DNA from: Ascochyta rabiei
Lineage: Eukaryota > Ascomycota > Dothideomycetes > Pleosporales > Didymellaceae
DNA length: 64,000 nt
Direction of reading: 5' to 3'
Assembly: GCF_004011695.2 (NCBI RefSeq)
Contig: NC_082413.1
Span: forward strand, 1,347,001-1,411,000
Shown piece after piece: positions 44,334 to 54,496 of this stretch. The notes beneath the pieces are model-generated. The model was not told the DNA's origin. It ran no database searches and saw nothing but the letters and a program-made list of their open reading frames with translations. Numbering within the stretch: the first letter of the stretch is position 1; the number at the start of each line of letters is the position of its first letter. The translations under genes were made by a program, and so were the position numbers.

Positions 44334-47300
44334 ATGTCTTTCCACGACTACAGCCACATCTCCGCGCCGCCTCCTCCACCGCCTGCGAACGCGCCTCGAC
44401 ACGGACAAGCCCTCTCTGCGGGCCGCGCTGCTACCGTGCGACCGGGCATTGTCACCCAAGCCGCTGCTTCTGCGCAGCTCCATGGCCCTCTGCACACTCC
44501 GGCGAGCGCGACCTCCTTGAGCCCCTTCTCCCCCTTTGCCAACAACACGCCCTCGCCGTATGCACCCTCGCCGGCCGCCAGCTCGCCAATGGCTGCCCCG
44601 TACAATCCGCAGCAGTGGAGAGGCAGCGGGCGACCAGGTGTGCAGTATGCGCCTCCGACCCAGATGACCATCAGCCCGCCGCGCCCACAGGACCTGTCGG
44701 GACACGAGGAAGCCATGCCCTCTCCACCGCCGCCCTACACCCCCGCCCACGCCCAGAACCAGAACATCTCGCAGGCCCTGAATCTGTCGCCCGCCCACGC
44801 CCAGAACCAGAACATCTCGCAGGCCCTGAACCTGTCACCCGCCCACGCCCACGCCCACGCCTTCGCCCAGAGCCACCCACCCCCACCACCCCTACCGCAG
44901 TCCACCACGCCCTCCTCCTCGCGCACACCTCGGAGCTTCCAAGGCCGCCCGGCCTCCATAGCCATACCGTCCAGCTCGGCTCCCATGGCGACTGCAAACC
45001 CTCACTTTGCGCCGCCTCCTGTCGCTGGGAGAGAGCGATCCTCGTCCCGTGGCCTGTCCAACAAGTTCAGCTTCTCCAACTTCCGCAGCAGGAACAACGA
45101 CCACAGCCCTGCGCCCAATGCTATCGAGTCGCTGCACATGAGCACCAACGACGCGCTCCAGCGAGGTGATCCAGGCCCAGTCTCGCAGCGCAACTTTGCT
45201 CCGTACACGCCCAGTCCTGTAGACCGACGGTGGATTCCAGATACGCAGTCACCCATCAGACCACCAAACTCTCGGAGAGCTGCTTCAGCCGGCCTCCTTG
45301 GTCATGGCACCGAAACCCGCACACCTATCGACGAGACGCCGCCCAATCTTCAGTCAAGTTGGGGGCCAGGCATGCCCCTACCCCCTCCACCACCTGGCCC
45401 TCCACCACCTGGCCCTCCACCACCTGGCCCTCCACCACCTGGCCCTCCACCGAGTAGCTCGAGGTCACAAAGCGTGGGGCCCGGTCATGATTCGGACCGC
45501 ACACCAGGATATCCTTCGGCTCCCCCGACGCGCAGACCAGGGCAAACTACCCTCGGGCCTATCCCACCAACGCCTATGGGGTGGGAGGACGAGCCAGCTC
45601 CAGCTCCAGCTCCAGCTCCAGCTCCAGCTCCAGCTCCAGCTCGGTCGTTAGCATCAAATGGCCTGCACATCGACACAAGTCCGCAGACCTGTCGCCACCA
45701 CGACCGTATCGTGCCACCTCTAGAAACGGAGAATGAGTCGACCATCTCGGGACCTTCCATGACCTCACATTCAGGATCGACCAGTACGCTACCAAGAGCT
45801 CCCAGGCGCGAGGGCAGTGCTCGAGGGAGCATCCGGGAACGCAGGGAAGAAAGTCGTGCTGCACGTGAGCGGCGCGCCGAACCTAGCAACAATCCCTGGG
45901 CGCAAGACCTAGAGCCGTCCTCGGCGAAGCCTGCGAATTTGGACCTGGCTTCACCTGAAGGCGGCCTATCACGACGTGGTGCCATCACAAGAGGTACTCC
46001 TCGCAGCGGCGGAGCGTTGAAATCACCAAGAAGCGCGCATCTGTATGATGATCCAGGGTCTGCCAACTCCACACCACGAATCAACACGCACCCGCGAGCT
46101 GTCTCTGGCGCTGCCCCTACACCGCCTTTCTCGCCAGGTACGGAACGCCTTCCTCACAAAGTCCCGGCAGCCTTTCCCGCCAAAGCCCTCCCCACACCTC
46201 CGCCACATTCTGCTGAGGATGAGAGAGGTCTGACAACACCATCAGGGGTCGCGAATCGTTCGGTCTCGCAAACGTCGTTGCACTCTGTCTCAACACCACA
46301 CGATCCATCGCTTCGCACACCGAAACCGACAGACCGCGATACCTTTGCTCAGGCGTCGATCGAGCGGCATCGAGCCTTTGTCGAGAAAGAGATACAAGCC
46401 GAAAATGATGAGGAAAGATTGGAACTCTTTGCTGAGTTTATAGTCGCTGAATCGAGGTTTCGGCGAGATCGGTATTCCGGCGCTTTTGACGCCATGGCAG
46501 GCGAAGTCATGGACCTGACCAGAGACCTGTGGCGTTCGAACAAGGCGTCTGGACGAAGAGCCATCACCCCAAGCAACCAAGTCACTCCTTCCCTACCAAG
46601 AAGCAAGCGCTCTGGATCAATGTCAGCCGAATCTCCAGATACAAGGCCTTCTGACTCGGTTCCCACAACAGCTGCAAGCCCGGCGTCTTCCCGTGGGCAG
46701 TTTACTCCACAAACCGAGCCTGCGTCACCTTCCAGCGCATCGAGCCAGAGGGCGCGTGATGCTTCTTGGAGCAACAACTACCATCCTTCGCTATCGCCCA
46801 TCCCAAGCATGGCTATGAGCACGGTCCCAGACGAGGAAGATTCAAGAGGACGTTCTGCAAGCCGCTGGTGGGAGAGCGACGACGGATCGCAGGGTGTTGG
46901 TGGCAGGAGACTAGAGAGAAGCAAACGCGAATCCAAGTACATGGGTCTAGTGATGGAGACGCAAGAAAGCTTCCACCAGGATGGCCGGGAGCAGCCTACC
47001 CCGAAATACCGTGCAAGTTCAAGTACCAGGCCAGCCTACGGAGCAGACGAGTACCCACCTGAGAAGGTCGGTTCCCATGACGGCAAAGGAAAGCAGCCGG
47101 CATCATGTGATTACTTCCCACCTCCAACCCCACCAGCAGTCGATCCACATAAGCTTGATGTGTCCAGGCTCGTCACGTTGCCGCCTCCTTACCCACGGCA
47201 TCATCCCGCTGTCAATAACAACCACCCCGAACTAGCCTCCATACGCAGCAGCCTGCGAACACTGTCAGATCTTGGGGATGTGAAGACGACCAAAGCTAGC

Positions 47301-48428
47301 TTTGAAGCGAAGACAGAAGCACGAAAAGAGTCGGAGAGTGCCTCGCTGAACGACCGACGAGCGCAGTTACGGTACAATATTCAAGAGAATCTGCGAAACG
47401 GTCAAATGAGCTTTCAAGATGCAGCGAAAGCTGACGCAGAGTTCGAAGCCCGTGAGCATCAGCGTGCCCAGGAAGTTGTTCAGAATATCTTCGACATGTT
47501 CCAGGCCGAAGTTGCGAACACCCTCCACGCTATGTTCTGTGAGCGCGTCACAAAGGTGACAGCATCGATCGAACACCTGAATGGACGCTTGTCCAGCGAG
47601 GCGCAGGAGCTGAACCCAAACCAGACGCAGGAGGAAGGCGACGAGAAGCCGGAACTCCTGGAGATGCTTACGTTGCTGAAATGGCTGTTCGAGCTTCGGG
47701 AGCAACTCCACAAGGAGCTGTTCGAGCTCGAGAACGAGCGCAACGACCTGTATCGAGACATCATCGTTCTGCCCTACGTTCAGACAAAGAATGACCAGAA
47801 GGTGAAAGAAGCTAACGATTTCTTCCGCCGCGATGCCCAAGATCGAAAGGTGACGTATGAGAAGGAAATCCTCAAGCGCTACGAAGAGTTCCTGGAAGTG
47901 ATCGAGCGTAACGTTACCCGGGGTGTCGAGACGCAACTTTCGGCCTTCTGGGACATCGCGCCCGGTCTCCTGGCCATTGTACAGAAAGTGCCGCACCGAC
48001 TCGACGGTTTTGGAATCTTGATCCCAGCACAGGAGTACAGCGAAACCCCAGCGTACCACGATTTCCCGCTGCAGTACCTCTACACACTGCTTGCGCATGC
48101 AGGTCGCTCAGCGCATCAGTTCATTGAATCCCAGATCAACCTCCTGTGCCTGTTGCACGAAGTCAAAACAGCAGTGATGACCGCCGGCTCGCGCCTTCTC
48201 GAGACGCAGAGGCTGCTGGAAGGCGAGGATCTAGCAGGTGTTGGGCACGAGATGAAAGCCATCAGAGCAGACGAAGAACGACGTCTGACCGATGACCTGA
48301 AAGAAAAGGTCGGTCTTGTAGAGAGCCAGTGGAATGAAGCTCTCGGCCAGGGCTTGAAGGACTGCAAGGCTAAAGTAGAGGGATTTCTTACTGAGCAAGG
48401 AGGTTGGGACGATGGTTTGAGCGAGTAG
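44334..48428 (+). CDS. large Pro-rich coiled-coil protein, function unknown
   Basis: A single exon encodes 1364 aa from the ATG at 44334 (MSFHDYSHISAPPPPPP); the frame continues upstream only via non-ATG codons. Residues 1 to about 650 are low complexity, rich in Pro, Ser and Ala, with three internal repeats: a duplicated 16-residue unit (HAQNQNISQALNLSPA), a GPPPP array and a PA array. Near residue 685 a helical segment RHRAFVEKEIQAENDEERLE begins a block with FRRDRYSGAFDAMAGEVMDL. From about 1000 to 1364 a long charged coiled-coil/helical domain follows (LNDRRAQLRYNIQENLRNGQ, KELFELENERNDLYRD, FLEVIERNVTRGVETQLSAF). No TM or signal sequence. I believe similar proteins are conserved across Dothideomycetes, sometimes annotated as SRm160/300-like, but I cannot support that name from motifs. 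A scaffold or cytoskeletal role is a guess. Confidence 0.8.
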   Translation: MSFHDYSHISAPPPPPPANAPRHGQALSAGRAATVRPGIVTQAAASAQLHGPLHTPASATSLSPFSPFANNTPSPYAPSPAASSPMAAPYNPQQWRGSGRPGVQYAPPTQMTISPPRPQDLSGHEEAMPSPPPPYTPAHAQNQNISQALNLSPAHAQNQNISQALNLSPAHAHAHAFAQSHPPPPPLPQSTTPSSSRTPRSFQGRPASIAIPSSSAPMATANPHFAPPPVAGRERSSSRGLSNKFSFSNFRSRNNDHSPAPNAIESLHMSTNDALQRGDPGPVSQRNFAPYTPSPVDRRWIPDTQSPIRPPNSRRAASAGLLGHGTETRTPIDETPPNLQSSWGPGMPLPPPPPGPPPPGPPPPGPPPPGPPPSSSRSQSVGPGHDSDRTPGYPSAPPTRRPGQTTLGPIPPTPMGWEDEPAPAPAPAPAPAPAPARSLASNGLHIDTSPQTCRHHDRIVPPLETENESTISGPSMTSHSGSTSTLPRAPRREGSARGSIRERREESRAARERRAEPSNNPWAQDLEPSSAKPANLDLASPEGGLSRRGAITRGTPRSGGALKSPRSAHLYDDPGSANSTPRINTHPRAVSGAAPTPPFSPGTERLPHKVPAAFPAKALPTPPPHSAEDERGLTTPSGVANRSVSQTSLHSVSTPHDPSLRTPKPTDRDTFAQASIERHRAFVEKEIQAENDEERLELFAEFIVAESRFRRDRYSGAFDAMAGEVMDLTRDLWRSNKASGRRAITPSNQVTPSLPRSKRSGSMSAESPDTRPSDSVPTTAASPASSRGQFTPQTEPASPSSASSQRARDASWSNNYHPSLSPIPSMAMSTVPDEEDSRGRSASRWWESDDGSQGVGGRRLERSKRESKYMGLVMETQESFHQDGREQPTPKYRASSSTRPAYGADEYPPEKVGSHDGKGKQPASCDYFPPPTPPAVDPHKLDVSRLVTLPPPYPRHHPAVNNNHPELASIRSSLRTLSDLGDVKTTKASFEAKTEARKESESASLNDRRAQLRYNIQENLRNGQMSFQDAAKADAEFEAREHQRAQEVVQNIFDMFQAEVANTLHAMFCERVTKVTASIEHLNGRLSSEAQELNPNQTQEEGDEKPELLEMLTLLKWLFELREQLHKELFELENERNDLYRDIIVLPYVQTKNDQKVKEANDFFRRDAQDRKVTYEKEILKRYEEFLEVIERNVTRGVETQLSAFWDIAPGLLAIVQKVPHRLDGFGILIPAQEYSETPAYHDFPLQYLYTLLAHAGRSAHQFIESQINLLCLLHEVKTAVMTAGSRLLETQRLLEGEDLAGVGHEMKAIRADEERRLTDDLKEKVGLVESQWNEALGQGLKDCKAKVEGFLTEQGGWDDGLSE
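44745..44840 (+). repeat. 48-bp in-frame direct repeat, two copies
   Basis: Two adjacent 48-bp units encode HAQNQNISQALNLSPA twice, differing only in a few bases, inside the Pro-rich gene. Unit length is a multiple of three, so the frame is preserved. Confidence 0.9.
45383..45451 (+). repeat. 15-bp coding repeat (GPPPP array)
   Basis: About 4.5 near-identical copies of CCTCCACCACCTGGC within the Pro-rich gene, translating to repeated GPPPP. Confidence 0.9.
45595..45642 (+). repeat. 6-bp coding repeat (PA array)
   Basis: Uninterrupted CCAGCT units, about eight, translate to an alternating Pro-Ala run in the Pro-rich protein. Confidence 0.9.
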
Positions 48429-49265
48429 AGTGTCGGGCTACCAGCACATTCGTTTGATTTCTTCTTCGCATACACGCACAGATACCCATCTTTAGCTATC
48501 GTTTATACAAATCGTTCGCCGCGTTGGCATGACTATTGGCATGACTATTGGCGTTATTAAACGCGTCTGACAGGTCGCCAGTGGCAGGGACCGCGGTTTC
48601 GCAAGGGCTAGTACGCCTCTGTGTGCTTTTCGAAACAGTAGCAAACAATGCACAGTGCTACACTGTCTTTCACGCGCAGCTTCCCATCATTCGTTGTCAA
48701 TGCAAATTTGCTCCTTTCAACTGCCATTCGTTCGGGTGCAGGAAGGCTCGTTCGTTCACCGCCTACCCCCAATGCAGCTAGGCACCGGCCGCGCACTGGC
48801 CGGCGCCCTCACAGAAAATATCCCACTTGAAAGTACGCTGTGCCTTCCAACCTCTCACCGTTTCCACCCACCACACTCACAGCTCTCCAAAGTCCCGGTC
48901 CATTCACGCGGATCGTCACATAACAGAAAAGATACAAAAAAATCCAGAAAACCACAAAAAAATCTTGTGCGACGCACTCCGCCCGTTTCGTCAACCCCTC
49001 CACCGTCGTCGAGCGATCTTCCCTTTCACGACCGCACGTCGCAAGTAAAAGGAGAGCAGCGCATTCGCCCGTCCGCTCACTAGGTCACCTTCACGACCTT
49101 GCCATCCTACTCACCTTCTCGTCGCAAGTTGTTTGAACACGCAGGTGAGTCGAACTTTTTTTTTTTCCCCTCTTGGTGAAGCGAGCGCACCTGCACATGC
49201 GCACCCTGCGCCTTCCCGCAAAATTCTAGCCACACCGCCACTAACACCCGACGCAGATACACACA
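48429..49265 (+). promoter_or_regulatory. PAB1 upstream region with A-rich leader and UTR intron
   Basis: 837 bp between the Pro-rich gene and PAB1. The segment 48921-48964 is A-rich with A7 and other short A runs (AGAAAAGATACAAAAAAATC and similar). It lies about 300 bp before the ATG, so it is either promoter or leader depending on the transcription start. A probable UTR intron follows (49145-49256). Confidence 0.5.
49145..49256 (+). other. probable 5' UTR intron of PAB1
   Basis: Donor CAG|GTGAGT at 49145, a T11 pyrimidine tract, a CTAAC branch-point match near 49241, and acceptor GACGCAG ending at 49256, nine bases before the PAB1 ATG. Length 112 nt. Confidence 0.6.
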
Positions 49266-51576
49266 ATGTCTGAAGTCGCCAACTCCACCTCCCCCGTCCA
49301 GGACGGTGCCGCCAACGCCAACGGCGCCGAGGTCAACACCCAGGTCCCCGCCGCCCAGGGCGAGGCCCCCACGCCTACCGCCCAGCAGGCTCACCAGAAC
49401 TCCGCCTCCCTCTATGTTGGTGAGCTCGACCCCTCGGTCACCGAGGCCATGCTCTTCGAGCTGTTCTCCTCCATCGGCCAGGTCGCCTCGATCCGTGTCT
49501 GCCGTGACGCCGTCACTCGTCGCTCGCTCGGCTACGCCTATGTTAACTACAACAGCTCTGAGGATGGCGAGAAGGCCCTCGAAGAGCTGAACTACACCGT
49601 TATCAAAGGCAAGCCTTGCCGTATCATGTGGTCCCAGCGCGACCCCGCTCTGCGCAAGACTGGCCAGGGCAACGTCTTCATCAAGAACCTTGACCACGCC
49701 ATCGACAACAAGGCTCTTCACGACACCTTTGCCGCTTTCGGTAACATCCTGTCCTGCAAGGTCGCTCAGGACGAGATGGGCAACTCCAAGGGCTACGGAT
49801 TCGTTCACTACGAGACCGCCGAGGCTGCCAACAACGCTATCAAGCACGTTAACGGCATGCTTCTGAACGAGAAGAAGGTCTTTGTTGGTCACCACATCCC
49901 CAAGAAGGAGCGCATGAGCAAGTTTGAGGAGATGAAGGCCAACTTCACCAACATCTACGTCAAGAACATTGACCTTGATGTTACCGACGACGAGTTCCGT
50001 GAGCTCTTCGAGAAGCACGGAGATATCACCTCCGCGTCCATCGCAAGGGACGACCAGGGCAAGAGCCGTGGCTTCGGTTTCGTCAACTACATCAAGCACG
50101 AGGCCGCCTCCGCTGCCGTCGATGCGTTGAACGACACCGACTTCAAGGGTCAGAAGCTGTACGTCGGCCGCGCCCAGAAGAAGCACGAGCGCGAGGAGGA
50201 GCTCCGCAAGCAGTACGAGGCTGCCCGTCTTGAGAAGCAGTCCAAGTACCAGGGTGTCAACCTCTACATCAAGAACCTCGGCGACGAGGTCGATGATGAG
50301 AAGCTCCGTGAGATGTTCACTCCCTTCGGAACCATCACTTCCGCTAAGGTCATGCGCGATGCCGTCCCTGCTGAGGGCGCCAAGGCTGACTCTGACTCTG
50401 AGGAGAAGAGGTCTGAGACCGAGGAGAAGACCGAGGAGAAGACCGAAGAGAAGGCCGAAGAGAAGAAGGAGGAGGAGACTGAGGAGAAGAAGGACGACTC
50501 ATCTGACGAGAAGAAGGATGACTCTACCAAGGCCGGCGACAAGGTCACCATCAAGGGCGAGAAGAAGATTCTCGGCAAGAGCAAGGGCTTCGGTTTCGTT
50601 TGCTTCAGCAACCCCGACGAGGCCACCAAGGCCGTCACCGACATGAACCAGCGTATGTTCGATGGCAAGCCCCTCTACGTCGCTCTTGCCCAGCGCAAGG
50701 ATGTCCGCAAGAACCAGCTCGAGGCCACCATCCAGGCCCGCAACCAGCTCCGCATGCAGCAGCAACAGCAGCAGCAGTTTGGTGGCATGCCCCAAATGTT
50801 CGTCGCTCCTGGCCAGCCCATGATGTTCCCTCCTGGCGGCCGTGGCCAGATGCCCTTCCCCGCCGGTATGCCCGGACAGCAGGGCGGTCGCGGTGGCTTC
50901 CCTGGCGGTCTGCCTCAGCAGGGTGGCCGTGGCGGCCCCAACGCCCAGCAGATGCCTCCCATGTACATGCCTCCCGGTATGGCTCCCGGTGGCTTCCCCG
51001 CTCCTTACATGACTCCTCAGTACATGCAGCTGGCTGCTCAGGCCCAGCAGGCTATGGGTGGTCGCGGCGGTCGCGGCGCTGGCCCATTGCCTGGCATGCC
51101 TGGTATGCCTCAGGGCCAGATGGCTCCCGCCATGCGCGGTGGTCAGGGCTTCCCTCAGCAGGGTGGCCGCGGCGGTCCTAACGGCCGTCCCGGTCAGGGC
51201 CCCCAGGCTGGCTTCCCTCAGGGTCGCCCTGCCGGAATCGACATGAACGTTCTCAATGCCGCTCCCCCTGGTCAGCAGAAGCAGATGCTCGGTGAGGCGC
51301 TCTACCCCAAGATCCACGAGATGCAGCCCGAGTTGGCCGGCAAGATCACTGGTATGCTCCTTGAGATGGACAACAGCGAGCTCATCAACCTGTAAGTCAC
51401 CATGCACCCCAGAATCCAACTGGTTACTTACATTTCGCAGCACTTCCGACGAGTCCGCTCTTCGCGCCAAGGTCGACGAAGCCATGAGCGTCTACGACGA
51501 ATATGTCAAGAACAAGGACGGTGAGGGCGAGAAGGAGGCCCCCAAGGAGGAGACCAAGGAAGAGACCAAGGCTTAA
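49266..51576 (+). CDS. PAB1: polyadenylate-binding protein Pab1
   Basis: Exons 49266-51391 and 51441-51576 give 753 aa; donor GTAAGT, acceptor GCAG. Four RRMs: about 48-126 ([31 protein letters not shown]), 136-214 ([29 protein letters not shown]), 229-306 ([29 protein letters not shown]) and 332-480 ([31 protein letters not shown]). RRM4 is split by about 75 residues of Glu/Lys-rich sequence before its RNP1. A Met/Gly/Pro/Gln linker with RGG-like repeats follows (about 510-655), then the C-terminal MLLE domain ([33 protein letters not shown]) crossing the intron. Family knowledge: Pab1 coats poly(A) tails, binds eIF4G, and controls translation and deadenylation. Codon bias suggests very high expression. 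Confidence 0.97.
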
Positions 51577-52415
51577 ATTCTTCTAGTTGCTACCGAGTAG
51601 GACTCGCTCTCTATCACTCTTGATCGACAGCGACCTGCGATGGTTTCGACGATTTCTCAATGGCGAACGGCGCACGGTTCATGACTCTTCTTACGATGGC
51701 GGATGGCTTCACGAATGCACTCAAAAGTTCTGACGATTTCCGACGCGGTCCCTCCTTTCCTCGACACCGACCCCTTAGCTGGATGTCGGGTGTCACCCAA
51801 TCTCGATCTACTGAGTTGGGTTTTCAACGGTTCCTTAATTTGTTTTGTATCATAGATGGACGAGTCTGCGACGACAGCGACACGATATGGGTGGATTGAC
51901 GGTTTTCCCAGTATGATACCTCACAGCAGCTGTTACACACCTGGCTGGCTTACGTTTGATCCCGATTGTTTACCGAGAGGGTAATGATGGTAGATGCATG
52001 GCGGAGGGTGCATGATGTGGACAATGGACACGACAAGACGTAGATGTTACGGATATAGTCGATAGCCCAACAGATCTTTGAAGAACAGGCTGAGTTTTGC
52101 CTTGTGATGGTATGTGGATTTGGCTGTGCAAGTTTTCTGATGTCAAATGGATTATTCGTCTTTTTTTCCTTTTTTTCCCCCCCCCTCAATGCACTTACTG
52201 TTCGGGCATGACAGAGGGCACGATCATTGTGGCTGGTAGTAGAGAGGCCGAGTGAACTTCTGGACGGGGAAATGCAAAAGAATTGGATATGCTGGTTCCC
52301 ATCTATCCGTAACGCCGCGCTAATGTACGCACGATATGATGTATACGTAGGCAAGTATGAGAGTGAGCCGCTCCATCAACACCAACCTCGATGGATGAAT
52401 GAATGCTGATGGAAT
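51577..52415. other. convergent intergenic region
   Basis: PAB1 3' UTR (+) meets the MCU 3' end (-). It contains T- and C-rich runs around 52160-52187. No gene recognised. Confidence 0.5.
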
Positions 52416-54127
52416 CTAGCTCTCCTTTCGCCCATGGCCAACCTCCGTCTTCCCCGCCTTGGGCTCATCATCATCAACATCATCTTTTTCCTTCTTCCCC
52501 TCCTTCTGCTTCCGATCTTTACGCAGCGCCTCGGCGACCTTCTCGTCCTTTTCCTCCTTCATCTCGTCCCACTCGACGTCGTACTCGTTGGCAATGGCTT
52601 TTATTTCCTTGCGCAGGGCGTTGCCGTCCTCGATCAGGACTTCCCATTTCCGCAGGTCGAAGTTGTGCTGCGTGTAGAGCTTTGACTGGCGGCGCGAGAT
52701 GGTGAAGTTCATGGCGGAGCGGTAGCTGACTTCGCGGTTGTGGTAGAGGAACCAGACGTAGCCGCCGATTAGGGTGGAGAGGCCGACGAGGTACTGGGGA
52801 GCGTGTTAGTCGAGCGTGTGTGTAGGTAGGTGGTAAGGGGGTGTACGTACGGTGACGGGCTCCATGACGTCCCAGCCGAGCTCGGTTTGGAATGTGAGGT
52901 AGTAGACTACTCCCCACCATCCCACAATACCGGCGAAGCCTGCTGTGGCTACTTGCTGCGCGGCCTTGTGCGCAAGCTTGTCGCAGCGCTCCTTGATGTC
53001 TGCCATCTCGCTGATCTGCCTGCTGGTCTTCCTCAAGCGCATGCGCAGGTAGTATGTTCGGTCGTTGAACGAGGGAACGCCAACGCGAATTTCCTCGGGC
53101 GCGCCCTCGATTTCTATGGCGAACTCCTGACCGCGCGCTGCGTCGCGGATGAAGTCGCCAATCTCAGTGCTGCTGGACCAGCGCACGAACTTGCGGCTGG
53201 AGATCTTGTCGCTGGGAGCGTCTTTGCCCAGGCCTGAGTACGACTCCACTCCGCCTTTGCCGTGGCCACCGCGTAGCTCAACAGCTTCGTCAGGCGTCTT
53301 GCGGTTCATCGCTGCGCCAGCTTCTTCGTTCTGAGACTTGATCTTGCCCGTCTTCACCGTCTTGCCGTCTATGCGGTGCTCGTCTACTTGCTCAAAGTCC
53401 TCGTCGCCCTCGGCAGGCTCGCTGTCACTGCTGACAATGGTTTCGCTGGTCTGGGAGACTTGCAGATCATCTTGCATACTGTCTTCGGCTTTGAAGTGGA
53501 CGCCGGGGATGCGCTCCTTGCCATCCTTGTCCTTGATTGTAGGCAGCTCGGCCTGGATCAGGCGTTCGAGGTAGGATATGGGCTGTTGCGGGTGGACGAG
53601 CAGGGCAAGGGGCTCGATGTCTTTGCGGTCCGAATTTGTGTCTCTAGTGGTCAGGGGAAGGATGATCTTAAGCATGCGTGAGGGCGTGGTCAGCAGTTTG
53701 CCTGCACCTGTCAGCTGTGCGTGTGCAGGACATGCGTCGAGCACGTACCCTTTGTCATGGCTCCAGCGCTGCGTTGTCGCGCCACGGGTGGCCTGTCGCT
53801 GCCTTCTCTGTGCCATGGCGTGCGTATTTGCTTGCCCTTGTCTTCCCGCAGCTTCCTCGCAAAGTCGTCCTTCTCTTCTTGCGTGATGTTGTTGTTCAGC
53901 TCGGATGCAGGCCGCGCATTCGAGTCCTCATAGCTGCCGCTGTTCTTACTGGGGAGCTCGAGGCCCAGGCGCGCCGTGACCGCAAAGCTCCTCGGCTGCA
54001 AGGGCCGCGCTGCTGCTCCCTTGAGCAGTGATGATCTCACAGAAAGGCTCGAGAGGAGAGGTGTGTGGAGTGTGCGTGGTGCAGTTGAGATGCGGGCGAA
54101 CGCTAGAGACGATAAGCGGTGCTTCAT
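52416..54127 (-). CDS. mitochondrial calcium uniporter pore subunit (MCU)
   Basis: Exons 54127-53749, 53701-52851 and 52793-52416 give 535 aa; donors GTACGT and GTACGT, acceptors GCAG and CCAG. An Arg/Ser/Leu-rich presequence (MKHRLSSLAFARISTAPRTL) indicates mitochondrial import. A matrix domain (residues about 130-350) contains the beta-rich region around GVHFKAEDSMQ. A coiled coil precedes TM1 (GIVGWWGVVYYLTF, about 380-396), then the pore loop WDVMEPVTY (Trp403 to Tyr411; selectivity-filter Asp404 and Glu407), TM2 (LVGLSTLIGGYVWFLYHNRE) and a second coiled coil with a very acidic/Lys C-terminus. Family knowledge: this channel carries Ca2+ across the inner mitochondrial membrane; fungal pores work without the EMRE subunit. 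The exon 2/3 junction falls inside the pore signature. Confidence 0.93.
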
Positions 54128-54496
54128 TGCTGTGACGGGGAGCAATGCAATGCCGTGAAGCCGCAGGAGTCGGGTCAGACGGCTAGCAGCTTCCAGACGC
54201 GAAAGGTGAAGCTCGAGACAATTGCCAGTAAACAGGGGAGCCACACGCGACGAGCAAGGAACAGTGCATGCAGCGACGTCATCGTGATCCGCCGTTATGG
54301 GGCTTGATCGACGCCACATCCGTGTCTAGACTTCACCGGCTTCAGTATAGCGAAAAACATTGACTTCACCAAGACGCGATTCGATTGGCAGACGAGGACA
54401 TACTCAAAAGCATCTTCGTGCAAGAAGAGGGAAACTGCCACTTGTGCTGCTCTACTCCGTCACCCTCACTAGGGCCGAACTAGCAAGCTTACCCGT
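54128..54496. other. spacer between MCU start and pectate lyase 3' end
   Basis: 369 bp on the minus-strand side: MCU promoter plus 3' UTR of the pectate lyase. No additional feature. Confidence 0.5.

Noticed and set aside
49107..50186. 359-codon antisense frame over the 5' part of PAB1
   Set aside because: Mirror frame of highly biased codons; Val/Leu/Gly/Asp composition with no motif, while PAB1 RRMs are unambiguous.
50499..51485. 328-codon antisense frame over the 3' part of PAB1
   Set aside because: Again a shadow of biased codons; Leu/His/Thr/Ala-rich without features.
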